Notes under the pieces: generated by a model
The model's database searches: none
Told to the model about the DNA's origin: nothing
What the model saw: the letters and a program-made list of their open reading frames with translations, nothing else
Shown here: in pieces, positions 1 through 12,060 of the stretch
Layout: the number at the start of each line of letters is the position of its first letter
How positions within the stretch are numbered: position 1 is the stretch's first letter
Position numbers and translations under genes: made by a program
Origin: Cephalopachus bancanus
Lineage: Eukaryota; Chordata; Mammalia; Primates; Tarsiidae
Reading direction: 5' to 3'
Length of the DNA: 64,000 nucleotides
Assembly (NCBI GenBank): GCA_027257055.1
Contig: JAPVLO010000073.1
Location: forward strand, 3,038,001 to 3,102,000

Positions 1-1440
1 TAAATCTATTTATGGCTATTTCAATTTCTGTTCTTGCTGATGATCTGAACATACTTATTAAGTAGGCACCCATGTTTACTTGGGTAATTTTATTGGCCAG
101 CCAAAATAATGGTGATAAAAAGGGTTGTTACTGAGATAATTGCTTGTGTGATGTTCTGCACCACTTTTTAGTTTTGAGTTTCTAAAGGGCAGTATCCAGA
201 AGCTGATTCATCTCCTCCCAGGTTCTTTGCTCTCAGTTTAGATAAGTGGTCTCCAGGTGGATGGTGACATATGGGTCACAGCCTTGCTTTCTGGAGAGGA
301 ATAACTTTCCCTTGGGACTGGCTTTAACAAAGCACAAACTCTCATTAAATGTTTGCTGAGTGAATGTTGAAAGAATTAGCTGAGGGCTTTTACCATTATC
401 TTATGCCTTCTCTATAGAAAGATAAAAACTTTTAAAGAAGCTAAAAACAAATGTAAGTCTACATAAATATGAATTAGTTCAAAAGTATTTGCATAATGTA
501 TGGTAATATTGAAGGAGATATGATATAAGTAGACAATCTTATAAAATAGAGAATCAAGTGGTTAATGGAGTCCTTTAAATCTTTTGGTACAACTTCCCAC
601 TTGTTTCTTACATTTCCTTGTACAATGTACTCTTTCTGTTGTTATCCACTTGGTAGGATCAGAAACATGCAAGAACTTGGTTAAAAGACTACAGAATAGA
701 ACACTGGAAAGTAAATTGGGGAAATGAACTCATGTAACTAGGAGCGTAATTTGAACACTACTGTGTGGAAATAAGCATATCTCCATGTGGGGACAGGAGA
801 ATCCTTTCAGCCAGCACTGCTTGGATAGCTCTATTATTCCACAGCTCTTCTGCCCACCAGGAAGATTTTAAAACTCAGATGCCGATAGGTCACGTAAATC
901 AAATATTTAATTCATCTTAATTAATTTCTAACTACATTTTTGGTGGTTGGTAGAGTTGAACTCTTCCAAAATGGATCAGAACTAGGGTATTTTTAATCAG
1001 ATACCATATACCTTACAGTCATCTCCTACTGTTGTTTCTATTGCTATTAGTAGGGAATGATATTTGATGTTTTTCTACAGGCTACTTTCTCATGGATCTC
1101 CATCAGTTCTCTCAGGAATCAGAACACCTTTATGGATTCTAGCCTTTAAAAAAAGGAAAAAAATTAAAGTCATAGACACATACATTTTGTGATATTAATT
1201 TCCCAATTATTATATTTTCGGCAGATATATACATTTTGTATATGTGATATTGATTTCCAAATGATTATGTTTTCGGCAACTGGGAGGAGGCTTTTCCTCT
1301 TCCCAACTTACTATTATCTTTAGCTCATTGAACTTACAGGAGTTTGTGTGATTCTAATTAAAAAAAATACTTTTGTTTACTCATTAAACACGTTGTCTCC
1401 TGGTTCTCTTGTTCATGGATCTAAGTGTTATTTTAATAGT
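1..1440. other. Intronic/upstream sequence with no gene
   Basis: This AT-rich stretch has no exon or promoter I can support. The only structure noticed is a diverged local duplication at 1181-1278, reported separately. Confidence 0.6.
1181..1278. repeat. Diverged local tandem duplication
   Basis: Two adjacent copies begin TACATTTTG and end TTTTCGGCA (about 1181-1223 and 1230-1278). They differ by a few substitutions and a small insertion in the second copy. Confidence 0.7.
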
Positions 1441-3323
1441 GGACTTTATCTTTAGAAAAGTTTTAGGTGCATAGCAAAATTGAGCAGAAGGTACAGAGAT
1501 TTACCATATGCCCCTTCCCCCACACATGCAATAGCCTCTAGTTTTATCAACATTCTTCACTAGAGTGGTACATTTGTCATCATTGATGAAGCTACATTGA
1601 CACCCCACTATCACCCAAAGTCCATAGTTTACATTAAAGTGCTCTCTTGGTTTTGTATTTTCTATGGGTTTGGACAAATGTATTTGTCATTATAGTATTA
1701 TACAGAGTAGTTTCACTGCCTTGAAAATCCTCTGTGCTTCACCTACTCATAGCCCCATAACCATGGCAAACATTTATCTTCTTACTGTCTTCAGAGTTGT
1801 GCCTTCCTCAGAATTTCATATAGTGGGAATAATTCTGTATGTAGCCTTTTCTGATTGTCTTTTTGCATTTAGCGATATGCACTTAAATGTCTTTTATGTA
1901 TTTTTATGGCTTGATAGTTCACTTCTTTTTAGTAATGTATAGTATTTCACTGTCTGGATGGACTACATTTTATTTATTCATTTACCTGTTGAAGGACATT
2001 TTGAATGCTTCCAAGTTTTGGCAATTATGAATAAATCTCCTGTTAATAACGATATACAAGTTTTTGGGTGAGCATGCACTTTCAACTCATTTTGGTAAAT
2101 ATCAAGGAGCAAAACTGCTTGATTGTATAGGAAGAGTATATTTTGCTTTATAAAATCCTGCCAAAATATCTTCTAAAATGGTTGTACCATTTTGCCTTTA
2201 CATCAACAGTCAGTCAGTTGCGATTTTGCTCCACATCCTTGTCAGCATTTGGTGTTGTCAGTGTTCTAGATTTTGGCCATTCTATTTGGTGTGCAATGCT
2301 ATGCTATTATTGTTTTGATTTATATTTTCGTGATAACATATGATGTGGAGCATCTTTTCCTATGCTTATTTATCAACTGTATATCTTCTTTGGTGACACG
2401 TCTGGTAAGGTCTTTGGTCTACTTTTTAGTCAAGCTGTTATGTTTATATTGTTGAGTTTTAATAATTTGGATAAGAGTTCTTTATCAGATAGGTCTTTTG
2501 CATATATTTTCTCCTCATCATGACTTGTCTTTTTATTCTCTTTACAGTCTTTTGAAGAGCATAAATTTTAATTTCAATTAAATACAGTTTATCAATTATT
2601 TTTTTCATGGATTTTGCATTTATCATTGTATCTACTAGGTCACCACCATCCCTAAGTTCATTTACGTTTTCTCCTATGTTATAGTCTAGAAATTTTGCAG
2701 TTCTGCATGTATATTTATGTCTGTGACACATTTTGAGTTAATTTTTTAAAAGAGTGTTTAGGTCTGTGTCTAGATTCTTTTTTTTTTTTTTTTTTTTGTA
2801 TGTGGATGTCCAATTGTTCTAGCCCTATTTGTTGAAAATATATTTTTCTTTGTTGTATTACCTTTTCTTCTTTGCCAAATGTCAGATGGCTATATTTTTG
2901 TGAGTCTGTTTATGACCTTTTTATTTAGATCCACTGATCTGTTTGTCTGTTCTTTTGTCAAACCACACTGTCTTGATTACTGTCATTTTATAGTAAGATT
3001 TGAAGTTTGGTAGTACCAGTCTTCCAACTTTGCTCTCCTTCAATATTTTTTTATTCAGTTCTTTCATTTCTTTTATCAGAGTTTTGTAGTTTTCCTCATC
3101 ATATACATATTTTAGTATGTTTATACCTAACATTTTATTTTTGAGTGATAGCATAAATGGCAGAAAAATAATTGACTTTTGCATATTAATGTCATACCCT
3201 GCAATATTGCTATAATTACTAAGTATCCAGGATTTTTTGTGTAAATTATTTTGGATGCTCTACATAGGCTATTATATGTGAACAAAGATGGTTTCTTTCT
3301 TCCTTCCTAATCTGTATTCTTTT

Positions 3324-3615
3324 TTTTTTTTTTTTGAGTCAGAGTTTCACACTATCACCCAGGCTGGAGTGCAATGGCATGCTGATGGCCACCGTAGCCT
3401 CGACCTGCTGGGCTCGTGTGATCCTTCTGCCTCAGCCTTCCAAGTAGCTGGAACCACAGGCCGTTGCAGCCATGCCCAGCTAATTTTTTTGATTTATTGT
3501 AGAGATGAGGTCTTGCCATGTTGCTCAGGCTGATCTCAAACCCCTGAGCTCAGGCAATCATTTTGCCTCGGCCTCCCAAAATGCTAGGATCACAAGCTTG
3601 AGCCACCTTGCCCAG
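3324..3615 (-). mobile_element. Alu, antisense, inserted in old L1
   Basis: A poly-T head is followed by the reversed Alu body (CACCCAGGCTGGAGTGCAATGG, shortened here: CAGGCTGGAGTGCAATGG). It is flanked by a 13-bp target-site duplication with one mismatch: TCTGTATTCTTTT at 3311-3323 and TCTGCATTCTTTT at 3616-3628. Confidence 0.9.
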
Positions 3616-3632
3616 TCTGCATTCTTTTTATT

Positions 3633-3865
3633 ATCTTTTTTTTAACTTTAAAATTTTTATTTTAAAGATGTGGGGTACAATTCAGGGTTAGGTATACAAA
3701 TGTTCATTATGCAGGTCCCCTTGTTGATGAGGTGTGCCATTCCCTCCCCTGGCAGTTTCCCTCAACTGTCAATCTCACTCCTACTCCCTGGCAGGTTCCC
3801 ACCTCTGCCAATTCCTTTCTTATGATAATTGTTCAAGGTCCACTTATGAGTGAGAATATATGGCA
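3633..3865 (-). mobile_element. 5'-truncated young L1 3' end, antisense
   Basis: The antisense 3' UTR shows GTGGGGTACAATTCAGGGTT and GGTATACAAATG, and ends at CACTTATGAGTGAGAATATA. A 10-bp duplication TCTTTTTATT at 3623-3632 and 3866-3875 flanks it. It lies directly beside the Alu, so the two insertions are separate events in the same old L1. Confidence 0.8.
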
Positions 3866-5610
3866 TCTTTTTATTCTCTTATTGCATTAGTTGGAATTTC
3901 CAGTGCAGTGTTAAGAAGGAGTGGTTAGAGAACCACTAGCCTTGTTTATGTTAGCTGTAGGGTTTTGTAGATATTCTTTATCAAATTGAAGAAGATATCC
4001 TCTATTCTTAGTTTACTAGAGGTATAGACTTTGTTGAATGTTTTTTCTACATCTATTGGTAAGTTCATGTGAGTTTTTTCTCTGTAGCCTGTTGGTGTGA
4101 TGGATTACATTAATTGAATTTTGAATGTTGAAACAATGTTGCATATCTGTAATAAATTTCACTTGGTCGAGGGTTATAATTATTTCTGTACATTGTTTAA
4201 TTTGACTTGCCAATATTTTGTAGAGAACTTTTGCCTCCATGATCATAAGAGATATTGGTCTATATAGTCTCTTTGCTTGGAATATTTTTGATTTTGTCAT
4301 TAAGATAATGCTGATTTCATATAGAATGAAAAAGTATTTCCTCTGCTTCTGTCTTCAAAAGATATTAAAGAAAATTGGTATAATATCTTCTTTAAATGTT
4401 GGTATACTTTACCTCTGAACCCATCATAGTTTAGGGACTTAGTATTCTATGTTTTGGAAGGTTCTTGATTATTAATCAGTTTAATAAATATCGGCCTACT
4501 AAGATTATTTTTTGTGAGTTTAGGCAGATTGTGTCTTTCAAGGAATTGTTTAATTTTATCTAGGTTATCAAATTAGTAGGCATAGAGTTGTTTATATATT
4601 TTATAATATGTCCATGGTAACTGTAATGTTGTCTTTTATTTTTTTATTCTGATTTGTGTCCTCTCTTTTTAAAATTTTTTCCTTAGTTAACTTCTTTTTT
4701 GGCTGGAGGTTTTCTTATTTTCTTGATCTTTTCAAAGGACCAACTTTTGGTTTTGTTGATTTTCTCTGTTGAGTTTCTGTTTTCAACTTTGTTGATTTTG
4801 CACTAATTTTTATTATTTTTTTCTTCTACTTACTTTGGATTTGGTTTGTTCTTCGTTTCCTAGTTCCTAAGGTGGAAGCTGAGGTTTTAAATTTCAGATC
4901 TTTCTTCTTTTAATGTGTGCATAAAATGTTATAAATTTGCCTCTAACAACAGTTTTCATTGCACCTCACAAACTGAAAAATTGTGTTTTTGTTTTCAGTT
5001 AATTCAAAATATTTTTTTTCCTGAGGTTTATTCTTTGACTCATGTGTGATTTAGAAGGTGTGGTTGAATCTCCAAGTATTTTGGCTTTTTCTGGAATCTT
5101 TATGTTATTCGTTCTTAGTTCAGTACCATTGAGCAGATATTGCAAGATTTCTATTCTTTGAATTTGTTAAAAGGTGTTTTATGGCTCAAAATGTGGTTTA
5201 CCTTGGTGGATATTCCATGTAAGCTTGAGAAAAGAATGTGCATTCTCTTGTTGGTGGTGAAGTAGTCTATTAGATCTATGGTATCTATTTTACTGATGCT
5301 TGTGTTACTGTCAACAATCTCTGTCCTGATTTTCTACATGCCAGATATAACTGTTTCTGATAGAAGGGTGTTGAAGTATCCAACTGTAATAGGGGTTTCA
5401 ATTTTTCCTCCTCGCTGTTCTATATTTTTGGCTCATGTATTTTGACATTATGTTTTGCACATACACATTAGGGATTGTCACATCTTTTTAGAGAAGTGGT
5501 CTCTTTATTATTATATGATATCCCTCTTTACCACTGATAACTTACCTTGGCCTAAACTCTGTTGTGTCTGCCATTAGTATATTCTTTCTTTTTCTTTGAT
5601 TAATGTTATA

Positions 5611-7801
5611 AGTGGCAAAAAGAGGAAATGGTAGTCTTACTTTGAGAAGGAAAAAGTATTTGTGAGTTCTTTTGCATGATCTAACACTTGTGTCTCTCCA
5701 CCTGTTGAGTTGTTTCATCTTGATCTTTCCTATTTGAGATCTTCTTACCTTTGCTCCAGTGTAGGACCATCTCTTCCTTCAACCCTTGATTAAAAACACA
5801 TCCTCTTTCTCTTTTAACATGTTTTTAAAAACCGCTGCTTTTTGTCAAATGTTTAAGTCATTGCATAGATCACTGAGCTTTTGTGTTGTATTCCATTCAT
5901 TTCAGTCATTTACTCAGGAGCCAATATTGTAGTGCTTAGTAAGCCTGGCTCTGTGTTCCAGTTTTCTCCTCTACAAGATCTATGATAATTGGCATGCCAT
6001 GTACATGTTCAAAATCTGTGGCTTCAGCTGTATGATACAATGATCATACTGATAGCTATCTTCTAAAGTTATATTGGGAATAGAATAATTTATGTAAATT
6101 GCTTAGCTTAGTGCTATGCCTGGTACTTCTTGCTTATTATTATTATAATTATTGTTGCTGCTACGGTTATATTTATACTGTTCAATAATTGTAGGCTCCT
6201 TAGAACACAGGAATCACATCTGTGACTTCTTTGATACACTAGATATAACACAAAAGTAAGTGCTTCAATAAGTGCTCTTAGAGTCAATGGATGAAAAGTA
6301 AAAAATGAATTAGTGAATGCATATTGTAAATTCCGAGTCAACATACTTTTCATAGAACAGGAAACATTTTCCATTTGTAGGTATATGATATTTAGCATTC
6401 AACTACATAGTGTGAAAGATCATTCAGATTTGTGAAACTGGAAATGTTCTTTATAATGTATATTTTGTAAATGTATACAGATTAAGAAGGATTATCTTTA
6501 AACAGTAGGATAATCTAAGTAGCTACCCTAAAAAAATTACCACTGGCATTTTAATGAAATGTTATTTTACAACTTTAAAGCTCATAGCAATATAATTAGT
6601 AATATGTGTAATCTTTATTACCAATCTTAATCTTTTTTATATGACTCAAAAATTATTTTATGGTAGTACAATTAAAATAATGCTAAAAATGTCAGCATAA
6701 CAGAATTAAACTAAAGTAACTACTACAATATTGTACCCCAAACCAGCTAATTTAAATGCAAAATACTTTGTGAAGGCTATTTATCTGGGCTAATGCATGT
6801 TAAGGGATTTAAGGAGTAGTTTGTGTAACTGAAATAAAAGAAAAAATAAGCACTGTACAGCAATCTTTACTATTGTTTAACATGAGGGAAATATTAAATA
6901 GGCTTATATATAGGCCACTTGAGGAAAATATATTAACAGGCACATCACAGCATAGTAAATATAAAGAAGACTGGCAAGCAATACTACATTCATGGGCTTT
7001 TAACGGGAAGGCTTGAAATGCTTAACGTTGTTGTTGTACAAATATAGTATAGCATTAACTATGATAACTAGACTCAAGATGCACAGAGTATTGGAAGGAC
7101 GTTTTGCAAAAAGGATTTCAACAGACTGGACAGTTGTTTAGCTAGCACATGACAATGGCTAGATAATGTCCTAAATGCTTCTTTCTGTCATTTCATTATA
7201 ATGACTCCTCCAATTTATTGTTATTATAAGGAAAGAAATGAAAGGGTTTAAAAATAAAACTAGACTCGGTATAGAAACTGGAAAAGACAGAAAAGAAAAA
7301 AAGTCACCCAGAGTTTTACCATCCATAGAGTGTCAAATTTAATATTTAGTACATATATCTTTAGTTTCTGCTCCCTCATAAATAATTTTAAATTTATTAT
7401 TTTGATTATAGTCCATATAATATTTATATATAGTTTTAAAAATTCCAAGTAGATTATGTTAACTTATAATAGTGATCAGCTGTGTTTTCCTTCTGCTATA
7501 TTTAGCCCCTCCTTTTTTTAGACCCTCAAAGAATTTCTGCTTATCTAGTTATTCCTAATGTTTAGGGCTATTATTTTAAAAACTGGCTAACATTTAAAAT
7601 ACTTTGGAATTTTAAAAATTGTTTCTTAAAAACCACAATCCACTGAAATGGTATATAATTTGGTACAGAAGCATAGGCAATAGATTTGAGAGAAATTTCA
7701 TGTTATACTGTGTTTGTTATCAAAATTTAATTGTTTGAAATGAAAACTCTGATTTAACAGATGATACTCCACATTATATTTCGTTGACTTTTATTTTGTA
7801 G
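5611..7801. other. Intron sequence before the first recognised TFEC exon
   Basis: AT-rich, no coding or RNA feature recognised. The last 20 bases form a pyrimidine-rich tract and TAG acceptor for the exon at 7802. Confidence 0.6.
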
Positions 7802-8053
7802 GTCTCAGCACATCTGGAAACTCCTTCAAGGCCTCAACGACAGAAAGCCCAGAGACAGCAAGTAAACCCTTTCATGACCCTTGACCACCAGATCATCAAC
7901 CAGACTCTTAAACAGTCACAACCCACCGTGCCAAACAGTGCACTTCTGGTACAGCATGGACACACAACACTGGATAGTGATGCTGGCCTCACAGAAAATC
8001 CACTCACCAAGTTACTAACTCTTGGGAGAGAAGGTGACAATGTGGAATGGCAT
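7802..8053 (+). CDS. TFEC: TFEC first recognised exon, containing the annotated start ATG (7874)
   Basis: The acceptor is TTTTATTTTGTAG ending at 7801 and the donor is CAT|GTATGT at 8054. From ATG 7874 it encodes residues 1-60, beginning [13 protein letters not shown] and including [18 protein letters not shown], closely matching the TFEC N-terminus as I remember it. The 72 nt before the ATG are open in the same frame from the acceptor, starting in phase 0 with a valine codon. They resemble the corresponding MITF exon, which also starts at a valine (VQTHLENP). The ATG context is weak (T at -3, A at +4). The ATG was chosen because it gives the 347-residue length of human TFEC. An extended protein would need an upstream coding exon not seen here. 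Confidence 0.93.
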
Positions 8054-8358
8054 GTATGTCTAATGGTTGGTTATAAAAGTATATCATCAGTTTTGAAAAA
8101 AACTTTAAAAAATAAATTGAAGTAAACATTTTTACAGTAAACATGACAATTGCAAATTTATGTAACAAAAGTGTGTGTGCTTAATTAATCTGTAATCATT
8201 AACTATATACATATGCAAATAAATTATAAGAAGTAATTTTTAATACTCATTTCTATTAAGAAGTCACTCAAAGTAGACACTAACAATAATATGTGCTTAG
8301 AAGTCTTAATTCTAATTGTAAAGACTTCCTGATAACTTTAGTTGAAATATTTATTATA

Positions 8359-8647
8359 ACCTGGCACAGTGGCTCATCCTGTAATCCTAGCACTTTGGGA
8401 GCCTGAGGCAAGAGGATTGCCTGAGCCCATAGCTTCAAGACCAGCCTGGGCAACATGGTGAGACCTCGTCTCTACAATAAATCAAAAAATTAGATGAGCA
8501 TGGTGGCACCTGTAGTACCAGCTACTTGGAAGGCTGAAGTGGAAGGGTCACCTGAACCCAGCAAGTCAAGGCTGCGGTGACCACGAGAGTGCCATTGGAC
8601 TCCAGCCTGGATGACAGAGTGAGACTCTGACTCAAAAAAAAAAAAAT
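8359..8647 (+). mobile_element. Older Alu, sense
   Basis: Dimeric Alu starting CTGGCACAGTGGCTCATCC, with CAAGACCAGCCTGGGCAACA in the left arm and a terminal A run. It is more diverged than the other copies and closer to an AluJ-like sequence. Confidence 0.9.
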
Positions 8648-11200
8648 CATAATTATGTTATCTTATATGTACATTAAGTAAAACGGAAGTTACTTAAATA
8701 GCAGCAAATTTGTGCTGTAGAAATGTTTATTAGAATATCAGTGTGGAATAAGGAAAAAAGAAAAAAGAGTAAAACTGATAATTTTATAACACTTAATATT
8801 TCATGAAATTATATCTGGATTTTAAAAATCTCTTGATATTGTGTTCATTCGTTTCCATTTTCAACAAATGCTTGCTTACCATATATGAAATAACAAGAAT
8901 TGAAAGGTGATGAGAATGCACTCTAAATAAGGGTTTAGTTTCATTGAGTTTATATTTACTGTGACTTGCTTGCAATGAACCTTCTGAAAATACTGAAGAA
9001 TGAATAGAACTGGGATAAAAGACTTTCTTTAATATCTCAATATAGAAAAACTACATGAACAATTGAGCTTTCCTTTCCTTCTTGTTTTATTTATTTATTT
9101 TTTTTCATTTGACTTGTTAGATAGAGTCATGGTCCAATGATCTTCTGGGTTTAATCTCCCAATCCACATTCTTGGTGATTATTGCTGATTTCGGGTTGAT
9201 ACTTTTTTGTTAGTAAGTTTATAGCCTCTAGGCACAAAAGGGCAATACTCAGAATCCTATTATTTGAATTCCAAATGGTAGAAAAAAATGTTTTAAAAAC
9301 AGATTTTATGTCAATCTGGAAAAGAGAAAAGAATACAGTTGTGATAGATTGTTAATGAAACATAAAACACAAAGTGGAACTTGTTGAAATCTAAAATGAA
9401 TGTAAATCTCTTCATGTATATTTATTTAAACTTTTTAATAGTGGATGTCTAAAAAACCTTCCAAATGAATGTAGAACTAGGTTCTCTATTCATTACAAAA
9501 ATATAAAAGTATATGTAGAATGGAAATCATCTGCACAGTAAATATTAGGACTATATACAATACAATTTATCTTACAACCACCTCTTCCCAAAGTTCATTT
9601 CTTTTTGTGGGAGATTGATTTCTAAAGGAAAAAAAAACCAAAAAACAAATCCCGCAGAATATGTATATGCCAATCAACTCTAAGTAAAACCTAGAATACA
9701 ATTTTATTACATGCTTTATGAAATATATTTTCTAAAAGTTGAGAATGGATAAGCAACATATATCAGGGTTTTTCTTAGTATATTTTTTATTCCTTAGGCA
9801 CACATCTTACCATTTCTTTTATACTAAATTTGCATGTATAAAGAAAAGTTGCATGCTCTTAGTGATTCTTTTGGTGGTTTCAATCTAAGAGTCCCATGAC
9901 TGAGAGAGGTTAACAGTCTCAAGAGGTATAGTGGCCTAGGGTCAAAGTGAACAATGGCTGCAGACAATAAATTTCTATTTTTTTAACCATTGTACTTTAA
10001 AGTACATATACAAAAGTCTCTTCCAACCATCATTAATGTCCATTTAGTCATAGTTTTATTTGATCTGTAATAATTTTAATCTGTGTGCCATCTCTTTGAA
10101 TTTGAATCATCGTGTATACATTTGCACATACTGCCATCATTCACAGACTTGCTGTCTTTAATAGCTAGAATGTATCCTGTGCTGTTGCAATTTCCTAGTA
10201 TTTTTGTTCCGTCCTTCTTGTCTATGTTTCAAAGTGGAAAGTCTGCGGTCTTTGGACACATTATAGTGTAGAACCACCGCCTATTAGCTGTGTACTCTGT
10301 CTATAACTTCTCTCACCCACATTTCTAAACCTTGAAGAGTTGATTTCATGATTGCATAAAGTTTCTAGCACAGGGACAGAGTGGGAGCTCAGGAGGTGGT
10401 GGATGTTGCCATCCTCTGGTATTTATTACTCCGAAGCCTTGTCCACCTATGACATCAGTGAGCATTTTGTCAAATCAGAAAAAAACCAAAAAAACAAATA
10501 AACCTAAAAAAAAATTAACAAAACTTAGAAATCATAGACGCCACACAATAAGTTTGTGGGAACATTTTTTAGATTCAGGGTTTGATGATTAGAATTAAGA
10601 ATAACTTGAAGATGAAATATCTCTGAGACAAATATACATAAAATAAAAATAAGTATTTTATAATATGGGTCTTTCCAAGATAAAATTTAAATTTATACCC
10701 ATAGCATGTAGGACCCTTCTGCACTACACCCTTGCAATTGACCCAGACATCATTTAGCATCCATGTGGAGCTCTGTGTTGCAGTCCTATCAGTTCACTAA
10801 TAGTTCTTGTGGTGGCTGAATTCTCCTCCCTATATTCTTTCTATACCATCTGCTAATTCAATCTCCAACTTTTGTTTGGATAATTATTTCAGAATTTATT
10901 TTAGTTTACTTCTTTAGGGTGCTTTCTTTGGTAACTCTCTGTCTGGGCTTGATGTCTATCTTCTGAGTTTTCAAAGCAACACTTATATCATATAAATAAC
11001 CATTACCCCTATATTGCATTTTCACAGAACATGCTACATTTTAATTACTCATTTTCTTGTTTTTTATTTTCCATTCTGTTACTTCCTTGATGAAGATACC
11101 ATACCTTATTTATATTTTTATCTCTAGCTTTTAGGATAATTTTCTGACAAAAAAAATTAGTGCATACTTTCAGCAAGTTTAAAAGTCAATGAATAATAAG
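8648..11200. other. Intron sequence, nothing recognised
   Basis: No exon, RNA gene or confident repeat was found. Short A-rich and T-rich tracts only. Confidence 0.5.
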
Positions 11201-12060
11201 TATCATTCTGTTCAATAATATTTAGTTAATTCCTCTTATTGGTGCAGTGATACTTTAAGCAACACAGAGGACACACTAACAATTAGAAAATTTTATCTGA
11301 GCTCAAAGATCTTGCTATCTAGTATGTAAAATAGAGCATTAACATAATGTGAGAAGAAACATAAAATAAGTGAAATCAAAATACTCTAGAAAACCAGAAA
11401 GAAGAGAAATTTTTTTCAATTTGAAGTCTCAGTATATTCCAGAAGAGGCAATAGTTGAGCTAGGCATTGAGCATGCACATCAATAACAAAGATGGCAGAA
11501 GACACTATTTTTAGAGTAGAGAATGTTATAAGACAGGCACAGAGTAGATAAGCATGAGTGTGTTTAAAGGTGATACAGTTTGATGCAAACAAGGGATTAA
11601 AGTTGGAAAAGATAATTGGAGTGGGGCTGAAGGCCTTATATACAAGACTTGAGAATTTAGACCATGGTCCCAAGACAACAGGGGACTGTATCAGTTAGGT
11701 CTGCATTAGGAACATGCAAAAGAAACCCAACTCCAGCGATTTAACCAAAAGAAAATTTATTTTTCTCCCATAATATTTTTCTCTCATAATAATCTCATAT
11801 TGTAGATTATTAACAACATAGAATATTAACAGCAAAAATAAAAATGAGTGTTCATTTATTCCTTATTTTTTTGTCAGGGTTTTTAAAAAATATTTTATCT
11901 GGATTAATTTATTTAATTCTTGAAAAACACAATAGCTCATTACTATTATCTCTATTTTTAAAATGGGACAACTTATATCAAAAGTAAACCAAAGTAAACC
12001 AGAGATAGGTAGTCTGAGGCTGGTGTAGTTCTCTGTGATGTCAACATAAATCAAGACTCT
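11201..12060. repeat. Possible ancient interspersed repeats, family not assigned
   Basis: About 11220-11690 reads like a mammalian-wide repeat in wording (GAGCTCAAAGATCTTGCTAT, GGGGCTGAAGGCCTTATATA). 11690-11790 (GTATCAGTTAGGTCTGC...) resembles another. I cannot name either family. Confidence 0.3.

Larger units (their letters stand above)
1441..5610 (-). mobile_element. Old L1 element, antisense, with nested Alu and nested younger L1 end
   Basis: Read on the - strand this is an L1 3' end followed upstream by ORF2. The + strand shows known L1 antisense blocks: TTTTGGCAATTATGAATAAA, ATGATGTGGAGCATCTTTTC and TCTTTTGCATATATTTTCTC. The - strand at 4016-4300 translates to a reverse-transcriptase block containing RPISLMIMEAKVLYKILA and HDQVGF-like LDQVKF. 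2921-3184 gives the ORF2 C-terminal block with VIKTVWF. The element is heavily mutated with many stops. An antisense Alu (3324-3615) and a younger L1 3' end (3633-3865) interrupt it; ORF2 homology resumes after both. Confidence 0.85.

Noticed and set aside
8054..8125. Continuation of the first recognised exon past 8053
   Set aside because: GTATGT donor at 8054 and homology to MEDVIEDV resumes at 18508, so the tail is intron.
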